From assembly GCA_903836465.1 (NCBI GenBank), contig CAILRB010000009.1, positions 17,997 to 81,996 of the forward strand: a stretch of DNA of 64,000 nucleotides. Direction: 5' to 3'. The stretch comes from an uncultured Chlorobiaceae bacterium (GTDB lineage: Bacteria; Bacteroidota; Chlorobiia; Chlorobiales; Chlorobiaceae). The notes beneath the pieces are model-generated. The model was not told the origin of the DNA, made no database searches, and saw only the letters and a list, made by a program, of their open reading frames with translations. Numbering within the stretch: position 1 is the stretch's first letter; every line of letters starts with the position of its first letter. Both the position numbers and the translations under genes were made by a program. This document shows positions 1 to 9,331 of the stretch, one piece after another.

Positions 1-206
1 TGAAGCTTGTCGCGCTCATGAAGCACCTCTTCGGTAGAGACCTCATACATGCCCTTAATCAGGTGCGGTGTACAATAGACTTCACGATACCCTGCCTCTG
101 CAAGCAGACGAGCCATCTCAATCGACTCATCATGTTCCTTTGGTCCATCATCAATACCCGGCAAGATATGGCAATGATAATCGGTGGTTCGCTGTTGCCG
201 TGGCAT
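1..206 (-). CDS. CpsB/YwqE-type tyrosine-protein phosphatase (PHP domain), truncated by window edge
   Basis: Only the first 68 codons are in the window; the gene continues past the left edge. The visible N-terminus carries the PHP-type metal motif HCHILPGIDDGP, followed by a helix and the CTPH motif near residue 45. Both are characteristic of CpsB/CapC/YwqE manganese-dependent phosphotyrosine phosphatases. In that family the enzyme removes phosphate from the Tyr-rich tail of a BY-kinase, and such a kinase (Wzc-type) lies just upstream on the same strand, 32 bp away. The ATG at 206 was chosen because the metal motif begins about ten residues after it. Upstream codons are open, so a slightly earlier non-ATG start is possible. 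Confidence 0.85.
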   Translation of the reverse strand, partial: MPRQQRTTDYHCHILPGIDDGPKEHDESIEMARLLAEAGYREVYCTPHLIKGMYEVSTEEVLHERDKL

Positions 207-238
207 TCCTGTGACCAACTGGGTTGTGATGGATTTGT

Positions 239-2617
239 TCAGGACTTGCGGAGCTTGATGTCACCCACTTTCGAGATAAGCTCCTTGACAAAGGAAAGCT
301 TGCCTCTCTTTTTCCCCTCTACCTCCTCGCCATAGCCATAGCCATAGCCATAGCCATAGCCATAGCCATAGCCATAGCCGTAGCCACTCCCACGGAGAGA
401 TTTGTTGTTAAACACAAACCCGGCTACCGGCGCTTTTGCGCTTTGCAGCATTTCACTGAGTCGGGTTGCCGCTTTTCTTGGTATACGTCCAGCTTCCATC
501 ACAACAAGTACAAGATCAGCAAATGAGGTCAGTACAATAGAATCACTTACCGGAAGGGTTGGCGGAGCATCAATAATTATCTGATCAAACATCTCCCGGA
601 GACGTTCAATAAGCTCTTTCATGGCTGGAGAGCCAAGGAGCACCGACGGGTTCGGGGGAGGGGTCCCGGTCGAAAAAAAGGTTAGGTTGTTTATGATTGT
701 CGGCTGCAAGGCAGTGGCAAGGGGAACATCGCCAGCAAGCACTTCAGTAACTCCTGGAATTTGCTTCATACCAATCCTCTGGTAGAGGATTGATTTATGA
801 AAGTCACAGTCAATCAGCACCGTCCGAGCGCCGGTCAGTCCAGCCGTAATCGCCAGATTTGTGCTGATAGTACTTTTGCCTTCACCTGAAAAAGCGCTGG
901 TGAGCACAATAACTTTTCGCTTCTGGTTCAGCGCTGAAAAGTGAATGGCGGTGCGAAGTGAACGAAATGCCTCTGCTGGAATAGATTTCTGCTTTGTGTG
1001 AGCGATGATAGAGAGATTCTCCTCTTCATTGTTTCCATCTTCACCTTTTCCAATATAAGGGATGGTTGCAAGGTAAGGAAAGCCAAGAAGGTTTTTTGCC
1101 TCACTTTCGTTCTTAACTGTATCATCAAGGTAGTCAATAAGCAATGCAAGAGCTATGGCTGCAATAAGACTGATGAAAAAGCCTATCAGCAGGTATTTGA
1201 CTTTTTCGGGTCGGACTGGAGTTGCCGGAATAATTGCTGTATCAATGACGTTGATGTTGCTGATGGTTGATGCTTTTGCAATGCGGGCCTCTTCATGCTT
1301 CTGCAGCAGGAAGATATAGATGTCACCCGTGACCTTAGCCAAGCGGGTATAGCGCGCAAGATCACGCTCTTCAACGGGTATGCCCCGAAGCTGACCTTCG
1401 TATGTGGAAAGTCGCTGGGTAACGTCCGACTCCTGTTTGGCGAGATTTTTGAGCCCTGTTTTGTAGGTGCTCCTGATTTTCTGCTGGATCTCATCAATCT
1501 GCGCCTGCACATTCAGAATGGAGGGATGGTTTTTTGTGTATTCAACCAGAAGTGATCGCTTCTGCACCTCAAGGTTGGCAAGCTGCTGGGCCATCTCAGC
1601 AACCAGCGGATCATCTTTCATAACTGCAGGCGAGTATGGCGTGCCCTGTGCAAGGGTTGCCCGTTGTGCATCAAGTGCAAATTCAAGCTGTTTTTTTCGA
1701 AGATTAAGCTCCACTCTGTCCTGCTCAAGGGTTGAATATTTCTTGATCAACTCCTCGGCCTCGGCATCAAGCTTGACAATCCCTGATGATGTTTTATATT
1801 GCTGGAGGTTAACCTCGGCCTTGTTCAGATCATTTTTTATGTTCTGCAACTGCTCTTCAATAAAACTCACCGATTTTCCGGCTTCCTGGGTTTTAAAGGC
1901 GAGACTCTTGTCGAGGTACGCCTGCACCAGGGTGTTGACGACATCGCGAGCAAGCGAGGCGTTGGTGTTCTCATAGGAGACCTCAATCACGTTCGTCATT
2001 CTACCCAACTCCTTGACCTTTATTGCTGATTCGAGGGCAGCGACAGCCTTGTACAACGGTGTATGGGTAAGTTCAAAAGAATCAGCTTTATTACCAGAAA
2101 GTTGTAGATTGAGGATAATACCCGGCAAACGTAAAGGAATGCTATTATTGCCTTTCCCTAATATTTTGCCGCTGCCGTCTTCTACTTCATAGCTCTCTTT
2201 TCCTGTCATGGTGACTTTCAGCACCTGTACCGCTTGTGAGGTTGCAATGTCGAGGATCTTGCAGGATGATTTTGCAGAAGAGGGAGTAATCATCCATTGA
2301 AGGTTCAGCTTGTTGACCACCTCTTCAGCTATGGTTCTCGATTTGATGATCTCAATTTCAGCCTGGATCGAGTTATCACCCCCAGGCATGATCAGCTCAT
2401 TGATCCCCATCTTTGCGTTGTCTTTTTTGACATTGACGGTGGATGATGACTGATAGACAGGCCGCATCAGGAACGTATAAAGAATAACACTGACTAAAAC
2501 CGTCAGGAAAACAGTGACAAAAACTTTTCGCCGACGGAAAATAATGTTGATATAATCGGCAAGATTGATCTCCTGCTGCTGAAAAATATTTTGATTTTGT
2601 TCCTGTAATTCAGTCAC
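239..2617 (-). CDS. Wzc-type polysaccharide co-polymerase / BY tyrosine autokinase
   Basis: This 792-residue inner-membrane protein combines a Wzz chain-length domain with a cytoplasmic bacterial tyrosine kinase. TM1 is near residues 33-52 and TM2 near 475-497, enclosing a long periplasmic coiled-coil region. The kinase has Walker A SGEGKST (about 576-582), Walker A' [10 protein letters not shown] (about 597-607) and Walker B IIIDAPP (about 675). The C-terminus ends in a cluster of nine Gly-Tyr dipeptides (about residues 744-762), the expected autophosphorylation tail, then a Lys-rich end. The tail is encoded by a perfect hexanucleotide repeat. It lies between a Wza-type exporter and a CpsB-type phosphatase, so it is read as the regulator of capsule or exopolysaccharide polymerisation and export. 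Confidence 0.93.
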   Translation of the reverse strand: MTELQEQNQNIFQQQEINLADYINIIFRRRKVFVTVFLTVLVSVILYTFLMRPVYQSSSTVNVKKDNAKMGINELIMPGGDNSIQAEIEIIKSRTIAEEVVNKLNLQWMITPSSAKSSCKILDIATSQAVQVLKVTMTGKESYEVEDGSGKILGKGNNSIPLRLPGIILNLQLSGNKADSFELTHTPLYKAVAALESAIKVKELGRMTNVIEVSYENTNASLARDVVNTLVQAYLDKSLAFKTQEAGKSVSFIEEQLQNIKNDLNKAEVNLQQYKTSSGIVKLDAEAEELIKKYSTLEQDRVELNLRKKQLEFALDAQRATLAQGTPYSPAVMKDDPLVAEMAQQLANLEVQKRSLLVEYTKNHPSILNVQAQIDEIQQKIRSTYKTGLKNLAKQESDVTQRLSTYEGQLRGIPVEERDLARYTRLAKVTGDIYIFLLQKHEEARIAKASTISNINVIDTAIIPATPVRPEKVKYLLIGFFISLIAAIALALLIDYLDDTVKNESEAKNLLGFPYLATIPYIGKGEDGNNEEENLSIIAHTKQKSIPAEAFRSLRTAIHFSALNQKRKVIVLTSAFSGEGKSTISTNLAITAGLTGARTVLIDCDFHKSILYQRIGMKQIPGVTEVLAGDVPLATALQPTIINNLTFFSTGTPPPNPSVLLGSPAMKELIERLREMFDQIIIDAPPTLPVSDSIVLTSFADLVLVVMEAGRIPRKAATRLSEMLQSAKAPVAGFVFNNKSLRGSGYGYGYGYGYGYGYGYGYGEEVEGKKRGKLSFVKELISKVGDIKLRKS
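331..384 (-). repeat. Hexanucleotide tandem repeat encoding Gly-Tyr tail
   Basis: Eight exact copies of CATAGC (plus-strand reading, 331-378) are followed by one variant CGTAGC (379-384). On the coding strand each unit adds one Gly-Tyr pair to the Wzc-type kinase tail. Because the unit is 6 bp, slipped-strand changes would keep the frame and only alter the number of tyrosines. Confidence 0.95.
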
Positions 2618-2659
2618 AACGTTGCGGGATGAATGGTTAATATTTTGAGTTCCGTAAGT

Positions 2660-3472
2660 TTACTGTTTCAGGTACTTGATATTGACAAATGGCTGAAGTA
2701 TCGAACTGACAGTCTGAAGCGAGGGCAAGAGGTCTGAAATAGCATCATTCCAGCTCCCGACAGCACTTTTTGGGACATAAACGATATCCCCTTCCTGAAG
2801 CTGCATGGGTACTGCCTTACCTCGCAGTATACTGTCGAAATCAACAATGAGAAGTTCACCCTGCGTCGGGGTATTGGATCGGATAATCCTTACTTTCTGA
2901 AAATTGTAGCCCGTATTCTGCACTTCAGCATTTGCGATGACTTGCGCGAGGTTTACCCCTGAGGCCGGCATAGCAAATGGACCCGGTTTTTTTACGGCGC
3001 CAAAAACAAATACCTGGCGCGTGCGGTATTCGGAAATTTCAACAACAACCCAAGGATTGTTAAAGTATTGGCGCATGACAGAGTATATCCTCTCCCTCAC
3101 CTCGGAGAGTGGTAATCCTCCGACAGTAACTTTTCCTGCAATGGGAAGATAAATGCACCCTCTGCCGTCAACCCGGTAGCCTTTAAACTGAGTATTGCTC
3201 CCTCCTGCTCCGATGAATTCCGTTTTTCCGCTGACGTTGACAGAGAGCACATCGTTGGGGCCTATGCGGTAGTCATAAGACTGTGGTGGTAGAGGTGAAG
3301 TCGATGAAGTCTCTCCAACGTCGACAGCTTCACGGATGTTTGTAGCCTCTGGCTTTGCGTTAATGCGTTGATGAGTACCTGCAGGAAGATCCTTGTATGA
3401 GGCGCAACCACTCATTAAAAGTGACAGGGCAAAGAGCACCATTACCGGGCGAAAGATGTTTTGGAACATCAT
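2660..3472 (-). CDS. Wza-type polysaccharide export lipoprotein
   Basis: This is a 270-residue outer-membrane lipoprotein of the polysaccharide export family. The signal peptide ends in a lipobox LMSGC with the lipidated Cys at residue 23. A Poly_export domain follows (YRIGPNDVLSVNVSG, about residues 67-82; YLPIAGKVTVGG, about 107-119) and then one or two SLBB-like segments (VFVFGAVKKPG). Its length is shorter than Wza of E. coli (about 380 residues), as in many non-enteric members. It ends 42 bp before the Wzc-type kinase gene, supporting a shared transcript. It would form the outer-membrane pore that works with the kinase/co-polymerase. Confidence 0.92.
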   Translation of the reverse strand: MMFQNIFRPVMVLFALSLLMSGCASYKDLPAGTHQRINAKPEATNIREAVDVGETSSTSPLPPQSYDYRIGPNDVLSVNVSGKTEFIGAGGSNTQFKGYRVDGRGCIYLPIAGKVTVGGLPLSEVRERIYSVMRQYFNNPWVVVEISEYRTRQVFVFGAVKKPGPFAMPASGVNLAQVIANAEVQNTGYNFQKVRIIRSNTPTQGELLIVDFDSILRGKAVPMQLQEGDIVYVPKSAVGSWNDAISDLLPSLQTVSSILQPFVNIKYLKQ

Positions 3473-3657
3473 TTATTAACTATGTCCAATTAAAATTAAA
3501 AGCTCCGCTACTTTCAGTCACATGAGCTGAAGAATTCACACTGTAACATTTTGTTGCAGTGAATATAGTAATTATTGGCAAAAAACACCATTTTACAGCG
3601 GCTCAACCATACCCCTTTAGGGCGCCATTGTGCATTTATGGCACAGAGAAAAACCAG

Positions 3658-4758
3658 TCATTGCTGGAGAAGCTGCTGATTCTCTTTCAGTGAAGGATTT
3701 GATGCTCGCTTTAGATTGATATAGATGAATATGTACAGAAAAAAACTGATCAGCCATGCTGCAATAAGTATGTCGGTATGACGGTATTGCCAAACAGCTA
3801 CACTTGAGACAAGGGCTGCGTAGGTCCAGCAAAATGGTGCAACAAGACTGTTCCGTATTTTCAGCCGCAGGTGCCCGAAATAGGGACGAACAATCTTTAT
3901 TTTAATGAGGCTGTGCAGATGCTCGCTGTCCGGCAGGCCAAGGGAGACTTTCTGGACGTAACGACGTCCCATGGTGAAGAGGGCTTCATTAACGGGGTAG
4001 GCACACACCAGCAACGGTGCCCAGACGGAGACTTGCGGGTTGCGCATCGGGAGCATCACGGCCACCCAGGCAAGAAGAAAGCCGAGTACATAGGCCCCGC
4101 CATCGCCAAGGAATATTTTACCGAATGGAAAATTAAAGACAATAAAACCAGTCAGTATGACGACTATCGTCAAACACAACTGTGCCAGCTCCCGGTCACC
4201 GACTTCGAGTGCAATCAACCCCAAGGCAACAAAAAGGAGCATGATAGTCCCTGAAGCAAGACCGTTGAAACCATCAATCATGTTAATGGCATGTGCAACA
4301 CCAGCCACGGCAAAGGCGGTAAATGCTATGGAGAGGGGAAGATAGAGAAGAAGAGAGTCCACACCCATAATCTCAAGGTGAGTTATGGTATAGCCTGTCA
4401 ACCACCAAGCGGCGACACCACTAAGCATGGTTGAAAGGAGGCGACTGAAAGCGCTCACCCGTTTGGTTAGGTCTTCAAGCAGTCCTGCGGCAAAGGCTGG
4501 CACACTGGCAATCACCATCGAGCAAAGAAGTCTCGACAGGGGTTGAGGAGAGACAAAACATGCTACAACAAGGGCGAGAAATATCGCTACACCTCCAATC
4601 CTTGGGGTGGGATCAACATGGAACTTTTGTGGACCTTCTACCGTATCATGCGAGTGTTTGCCATGCCATTGCTGCGTCATCACCACAACGCAGGTCAACC
4701 CTAAAGAGGTAAGTCCAGAAATAATAAGGCCATCATGAAGAATATCGAGGAGGGGCAA
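3658..4758 (-). CDS. WecA/MraY-like undecaprenyl-phosphate glycosyl-1-phosphate transferase
   Basis: This 366-residue multi-pass membrane protein belongs to glycosyltransferase family 4 (WecA/TagO/MraY). Family signatures are DPTPRIGG (about residue 48), NMIDGFNGLASG (about 158-169, with the catalytic Asp region) and FLGDGGAYVLG (about 214-224). Members transfer a sugar-1-phosphate from a UDP-sugar to undecaprenyl phosphate and start lipid-linked glycan assembly. Upstream of the Wza and Wzc genes on the same strand, it is the likely initiating enzyme of the polymer exported by that system. The sugar substrate cannot be told from sequence. About 185 bp separate it from the Wza gene. Confidence 0.9.
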   Translation of the reverse strand: MPLLDILHDGLIISGLTSLGLTCVVVMTQQWHGKHSHDTVEGPQKFHVDPTPRIGGVAIFLALVVACFVSPQPLSRLLCSMVIASVPAFAAGLLEDLTKRVSAFSRLLSTMLSGVAAWWLTGYTITHLEIMGVDSLLLYLPLSIAFTAFAVAGVAHAINMIDGFNGLASGTIMLLFVALGLIALEVGDRELAQLCLTIVVILTGFIVFNFPFGKIFLGDGGAYVLGFLLAWVAVMLPMRNPQVSVWAPLLVCAYPVNEALFTMGRRYVQKVSLGLPDSEHLHSLIKIKIVRPYFGHLRLKIRNSLVAPFCWTYAALVSSVAVWQYRHTDILIAAWLISFFLYIFIYINLKRASNPSLKENQQLLQQ

Positions 4759-4799
4759 AATTATTCTGGTTTTAAGTGTTGGGTCATCATCTAAGCTCT

Positions 4800-4833
4800 C
4801 AGGCCAGATCTTTCAAACCAGAGATCTGACCTG
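4800..4833. other. Long hairpin without a U tract between two minus-strand genes
   Basis: Arms of 12 nt (4800-4811 and 4822-4833) pair with one C-A mismatch around a 10-nt loop. Neither strand shows a following T run. It sits between the 99-residue secreted protein gene and the WecA-like gene, so it may be an mRNA stability or processing element, or a factor-dependent stop. Confidence 0.5.
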
Positions 4834-4850
4834 ATACTGTTCATTCATAC

Positions 4851-5150
4851 TTATCTCTGCTCATTTTGCCGATCATTCTGGCCACCTTGACCTTGATCAT
4901 TGCCTCCACCCTGTTCTGTGGTGCCTCCACCCTGCTGAGTGCCACCTCCAGTGCTTCCTCCGACGGCACCACCAGTGCTGCCGCCGACAGAACTGCCAAC
5001 GCTGCTGCCAATCGTAGAACTGATTGCTCCAAGAGGAGCTGTAGCAGAGACATCAGACATATTTCCCGAAACAGCCGCGAGAAGCGGGGATGCTGTAGAA
5101 CTTAAAAGGGCGACAGCGACTATAGTTGCGCGTACAATAGTTTTTTTCAT
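4851..5150 (-). CDS. Small secreted Gly/Ser-rich low-complexity protein
   Basis: This 99-residue protein has a clear Sec signal peptide (basic MKKTIVR, hydrophobic core, cleavage probably after LLAA near residue 25). The rest is low complexity: Ser/Gly/Val repeats (GSSVGSSVGGSTGG), then a Gln/Gly/Asn-rich hydrophilic end. It has no cysteines and no recognised domain. Codon 1 is preceded by an intergenic gap of only 21 bp after the upstream outer-membrane-like gene, so the two are probably co-transcribed. Its function is unknown. The composition suggests a surface or periplasmic structural peptide, but that is inference. Confidence 0.7.
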   Translation of the reverse strand: MKKTIVRATIVAVALLSSTASPLLAAVSGNMSDVSATAPLGAISSTIGSSVGSSVGGSTGGAVGGSTGGGTQQGGGTTEQGGGNDQGQGGQNDRQNEQR

Positions 5151-5171
5151 GATTGATTTCCTGATAAGGTT

Positions 5172-5954
5172 TTACAGTTTAAAGCCGAAACCACCTGCAA
5201 AGACAAAGCGCACACCGTCACCGGAGTAACGGGTAAGATCGGCAGCTCCTGCGGTTACCGCAAATGGCACGTTACCTATTTTGAATGATTTTGATACGCC
5301 TGCGTTAAGATTCACACCGTTCCAGTCGGTAATAATATTAAAGGAATCAGCTATTTCGTAGGCGAGGTTACCAAATACATACGTTCCATGCCTACCCTTG
5401 TCGTGAATAATGTCTTCAGGGCTCTTGTCACCAAATCGTCCTGTGCCGGCGCCAATACTGTAATGGAGTTTTGTTGTTCTTATATCTTTATTGAGCAAGG
5501 ATTCATACTGTAATCCGCGGCTGTAAACAACATAAAAGCTTTTGCCAGCATCGCCGCCATCAGTGAGCATGACGTTTTCGACACCGACACCTACTGCATC
5601 AGCATTACCAAGTTCCCTGAACACATGAAAAGCGGAGGAGTATTCTTTCCACTCAGAAATATCAATTGAAATAATTGATGCCTGAACGCCAATGTTCTCT
5701 TTTGGATTGCCGAGACCTACACCCAATACAGCCGCACCGTCATTTTTTGTTGTGTATGGTGAAGGAGCTGTTCCGCCTGCACCGACAAAAATAACATTAT
5801 TGTAGGCGCCCCAGGCAACAGGAGTTGTTATGGATTTACCATGATTATTGGGCATATAGATGGATGTATCGGCCTGTCCTGCCCCAGCATCTGGTGAATG
5901 CAAGGCAAGCATACCGAAAAGAGCCGGAAGAATGGATGCTTTAGAGAGCTTCAT
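5172..5954 (-). CDS. Predicted outer-membrane beta-barrel protein of unknown function
   Basis: This 260-residue protein has a signal peptide (MKLSKASILPALFGMLAL, cleavage around residue 25). The mature region is rich in alternating hydrophobic/polar strands and glycine, and it ends in FGFKL with a terminal hydrophobic residue pattern typical of outer-membrane barrels. I do not recognise a named family; it resembles the outer-membrane or porin-like 'hypothetical' class. It is first in a minus-strand pair with the 99-residue secreted protein and lies upstream of the polysaccharide export genes, though whether it belongs to that pathway is open. Confidence 0.7.
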   Translation of the reverse strand: MKLSKASILPALFGMLALHSPDAGAGQADTSIYMPNNHGKSITTPVAWGAYNNVIFVGAGGTAPSPYTTKNDGAAVLGVGLGNPKENIGVQASIISIDISEWKEYSSAFHVFRELGNADAVGVGVENVMLTDGGDAGKSFYVVYSRGLQYESLLNKDIRTTKLHYSIGAGTGRFGDKSPEDIIHDKGRHGTYVFGNLAYEIADSFNIITDWNGVNLNAGVSKSFKIGNVPFAVTAGAADLTRYSGDGVRFVFAGGFGFKL

Positions 5955-6019
5955 TTTTATAGGGCTTTAGGGTTATAAATACTTTCTTTTCAATTATAGT
6001 CATTTCTATACTGAAATAC

Positions 6020-6055
6020 AAAAAAGCCCGTTTAACCATAAGGATAAACGGGCTT
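6020..6055 (-). terminator. Rho-independent terminator of the nuo operon
   Basis: An 11-bp perfect stem (6024-6034 with 6045-6055) has a 10-nt loop. Read on the minus strand it is followed by six T residues, 29 bp past the nuoN stop codon. Confidence 0.9.
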
Positions 6056-6083
6056 GGATAATTTACCGGCTGCAGACGAAATC

Positions 6084-7619
6084 TCAATGAAGCGTGATTC
6101 CGAACATGGCTGATGAGTATTGTGCAAAATCTGAAAGCGGGGCGAAAAAGAGACCGAAATAGATGGTCAGGATCATCAGCACCGCCATGAGAATCTGCGC
6201 AGGCATTCCGGCGGACATCTCCTTTTCGTCATGCTGTGTTGATTCGCGGAGGTACATGTTGAGCGGGATGAGCATGTAGTAGTAGAGCGAGATAACGCTC
6301 GTCATGATTCCGATGAGCGCAAGCCAGATATAGAGGGAACCTTTGGCAAGCAGTGCTGAAAAGATCATCAGTTTGCCGATAAAGCCGAACGTCGGGGGAA
6401 GTCCAACAAGAGATATCAGGAATACGGTCAAAGCCGCACCGGCAAGTGGCATTTTTTTGCCAAGGCCACGATAATCGTCGAGATTTTCGCTGCCTGTTTT
6501 GTTGGCGATAAGAATAACGACATAGAAGGCTCCGAAATTCATCAGAAAATAGGAGAGCAGATAAAAGAGCGTTGCCTGGGTACCGAGCTTGTCCATGACA
6601 ATAATGCCGAGGAGCAGGTAACCGGCATGGGCAATGGATGAATAGGCCAGCAGGCGTTTGACGTTTTTCTGCCAGAGCGCTACGACGTTGCCGTAGATCA
6701 TGGAGGAAATAGAGAGAAGAATAAGGAGTGAGAGCCAGTCAATACCGAGAATATCTTCGTAAGGGTGTCCGCCATGGGGCACGGCTATGTAGAAAAAGCG
6801 CATGAGCAGGGCAATGCCTGCTGCTTTTGAGGCAACGGAGAGATAGGCGGTGATTGGAGTCGGCGCACCTTCGTAAACATCGGGCGACCAGAAGTGAAAC
6901 GGCACGGCGCCAATCTTGTAGCCGAATCCGGCGAGCACAAGAAGGGTTGAAAAGATCATCACCAGCGGGTCGTAGCCGTGTGCGGCCAGCTCTGCGCTGA
7001 TTTTGATGAGGTTGGTCTGGGCGGTGAGGCCGTAGATCAGTGAAAAGCCGTAGACCATAAGACCCGATGAAACGGCGCCGTAGACAAGGTATTTCAATGC
7101 GGCTTCGGAGGAACGGGCGTTGCGTTTGAAATATCCGGTCAGAATGTAGGCGGTGAAACTTACCAGTTCCATGGAGAGGAAGATCATCAGCAGGTCTGCC
7201 GATGAAGCCATCATGATCATGCCGATGACCATTGAAACAATAAGCGCATAGTACTCACCCATACTTTTTACTTCCCGGTCGAACTGCTCGTCGGACATGG
7301 TGACAACAACGGCGAGCATTCCGGAAAGGACAAAAAAGTATTTGAAGAAGAGAGCAAACTCATCGAGAACATACATTCCAAAAAAGAACTCGCCTGCCGG
7401 CAGGGAGTGCTGCTGGAAGATGAAGAAGAGGCTGCCCGCAAGCCCGACAAGGGTTGTTAGGGAGAGCAGATTGTTTTTCCTGCCTTTTGCCACCAGATCG
7501 ATGACGATGAGGAGCATAAAAAGCAGGGAGAGATAAATTTCAGGTATAAAAAATCCAACGCTTGCTTTTAGAGTGGCAATGATACCTTGAATTTCAGCAC
7601 CTGATGGCAGCTCGAACAT
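6084..7619 (-). CDS. nuoN: NADH-quinone oxidoreductase subunit N
   Basis: This 511-residue antiporter-like membrane subunit of complex I has about 14 predicted TM segments. Family landmarks are the conserved TM Glu region (MELVSFTAYILTG), the Lys-bearing KYLVYGAVSSGLM segment and the broken-helix AYSSIAHAGYLLLG. It is the last gene of the operon, with nuoM 38 bp upstream and a terminator just downstream. In complex I it forms one of the three proton channels of the membrane arm. The length is normal for the family. Confidence 0.97.
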   Translation of the reverse strand: MFELPSGAEIQGIIATLKASVGFFIPEIYLSLLFMLLIVIDLVAKGRKNNLLSLTTLVGLAGSLFFIFQQHSLPAGEFFFGMYVLDEFALFFKYFFVLSGMLAVVVTMSDEQFDREVKSMGEYYALIVSMVIGMIMMASSADLLMIFLSMELVSFTAYILTGYFKRNARSSEAALKYLVYGAVSSGLMVYGFSLIYGLTAQTNLIKISAELAAHGYDPLVMIFSTLLVLAGFGYKIGAVPFHFWSPDVYEGAPTPITAYLSVASKAAGIALLMRFFYIAVPHGGHPYEDILGIDWLSLLILLSISSMIYGNVVALWQKNVKRLLAYSSIAHAGYLLLGIIVMDKLGTQATLFYLLSYFLMNFGAFYVVILIANKTGSENLDDYRGLGKKMPLAGAALTVFLISLVGLPPTFGFIGKLMIFSALLAKGSLYIWLALIGIMTSVISLYYYMLIPLNMYLRESTQHDEKEMSAGMPAQILMAVLMILTIYFGLFFAPLSDFAQYSSAMFGITLH

Positions 7620-7657
7620 AATTCTCTTCGTTTATTCTTTCAGTCAATTTAATTAAA

Positions 7658-9292
7658 TCACATTTGTGACAGCACAACGGGTGACAGTACCTGAACGAGT
7701 TTGTTAATGCTGGTCGTAATCATACCGAGTACCGGCATTGGATAGATACCAAGGAAAATGGTGATCACCACCAGCGGAACAAGCATGGCGAGTTCGCGCC
7801 CGTCAAGGTCAAGCTTTCCGTGCCAGTCGTGGAAATGGATGTGTTCGTGTCCATCTTCTCCGACAACAAGATCATAAGCGGCGTCCTGCTTTCTCTGACC
7901 AAGGAACATTCTCTGGAGCGACCAGAGCAGATAGGCTGCACCGAAGACGATGCCGAGAACGGAGACCATGGCAATTGGTCGGGTTGTTACGGAGCTGAAG
8001 GCGCCGACAAAGACAAATGCCTCGGAGATAAATCCGCTGAGGCCGGGAAGACCAAGTGAGGCGAACCATGCGACGGTAACCACTGCGGCATAGACCGGCA
8101 TATAGGAGGCAAGGCCGCCGAATTTCTCGATTTGGCGGGTGTGCGCACGGTCATAAATGACGCCGACAAGAAGGAAGAGCATCGCAGTGATGGTGCCGTG
8201 GTTGAACATCTGGTAGAGCGCTCCAACCATTCCTTCGCTGTTTCCTGCAGAGAGGCCGAGCAGTACGTAGCCCATGTGGCTGATGGAGGAGTAGGCAACC
8301 ATCTTTTTCAGATCTTTCTGGGCCAGTGCGCAGAAGGCGCCGTAGATGATATTGATGGCTCCAAAAATGCCGATGACGTACATTCCTGCATGGAAGACTT
8401 CCGGAAAGAGCGGGAAGTTGATACGAATCATGCCGTAAGTGCCGAGTTTCAGAAGCACGCCTGCAAGGATAACGGAAATGGGGGTCGGCGCTTCAACGTG
8501 GGCGTCCGGCAGCCAGGTGTGGAAAGGGAACATCGGGACTTTGATGGCAAAGCCGATAAAGAGCACGATAAAGGCTACATAGCGCCAGAAGACATTATCA
8601 GGGCCGAGAATGGCGTCTTTAATATAATTACTCTGGGTGGCCATGGCAACAAGGCTGAAGGTGTGGTTGCCGGTGACGGGATCGAGAACGCTGAAGTAGA
8701 GTCCGATCATGACCAGAAGCATGAAGACGGAGCCGAACAGGGTGTAGAGGAAGAACTTGATGGCCGCATATTCGCGGTTTGGTCCACCCCAGATGCCGAT
8801 AAGAAAGTACATCGGAAGCAGCATGACTTCCCAGAAAACGTAGAAAAGGAAGAAATCAAGGGCGACAAAGCAGCCCATCATAGCTGATGCAAGCAGGTTG
8901 TAAAGAATAAAGTATCCTTTTACCTGTTTCTGGATTGTCCAGCTTGACAGAACGCCGATTGCCGAGATGAGTGCGGTCAGGATCACCATGGTGATCGAGA
9001 TGCCGTCAACACCGAGGAAGTACTCAATGTTCAGGGAGCCGAATCCGCCGAGATGAAGACTGATCCACGGAATCTTTTCGACGAACTGGAAGGAGCCGAG
9101 AGGGCTTCCCCCTGGTCCTGCAGTGATTCCTGGCAGCGCGGGGTCATAACCTCTCCAGATCAGAACCGCCAGCACTCCCTGGGCAAGTGCCGCAAGCAGT
9201 GAAACAATTCTGATTATCTGCTTTTGCGATGAGGGCACGGCAAGAATAACCAGACCGGCGATAATAGGCAGAAAAACAATTAAACTCAGCAT
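7658..9292 (-). CDS. nuoM: NADH-quinone oxidoreductase subunit M
   Basis: This 544-residue proton-pumping membrane subunit of complex I shows the family motifs FWEVMLLPMYFLIG, FHTWLPDAHVEAPTP and YSSISHMGYVLLG. Near residue 475-490 there is an unusual His-rich cytoplasmic or periplasmic loop (EHIHFHDWH). It is linked to nuoL (39 bp) and nuoN (38 bp). Together with NuoL and NuoN it translocates protons when the peripheral arm reduces quinone. The start gives a hydrophobic first TM segment, as expected. Confidence 0.97.
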   Translation of the reverse strand: MLSLIVFLPIIAGLVILAVPSSQKQIIRIVSLLAALAQGVLAVLIWRGYDPALPGITAGPGGSPLGSFQFVEKIPWISLHLGGFGSLNIEYFLGVDGISITMVILTALISAIGVLSSWTIQKQVKGYFILYNLLASAMMGCFVALDFFLFYVFWEVMLLPMYFLIGIWGGPNREYAAIKFFLYTLFGSVFMLLVMIGLYFSVLDPVTGNHTFSLVAMATQSNYIKDAILGPDNVFWRYVAFIVLFIGFAIKVPMFPFHTWLPDAHVEAPTPISVILAGVLLKLGTYGMIRINFPLFPEVFHAGMYVIGIFGAINIIYGAFCALAQKDLKKMVAYSSISHMGYVLLGLSAGNSEGMVGALYQMFNHGTITAMLFLLVGVIYDRAHTRQIEKFGGLASYMPVYAAVVTVAWFASLGLPGLSGFISEAFVFVGAFSSVTTRPIAMVSVLGIVFGAAYLLWSLQRMFLGQRKQDAAYDLVVGEDGHEHIHFHDWHGKLDLDGRELAMLVPLVVITIFLGIYPMPVLGMITTSINKLVQVLSPVVLSQM

Positions 9293-9331
9293 GTTCCGTA
9301 TCTGTAAGTTTTCTGATTAAAAGTATATCTC

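Noticed and set aside
331..390. Short tandem repeat as a CRISPR array
   Set aside because: The unit is 6 bp without spacers and lies inside a coding region, so it is a microsatellite. No CRISPR array was seen anywhere in the window.
8132..8887. Long open frame (251 codons) on the plus strand opposite nuoM
   Set aside because: It lies wholly antisense to nuoM, is rich in charged low-complexity residues and has no domain. It is a composition shadow.
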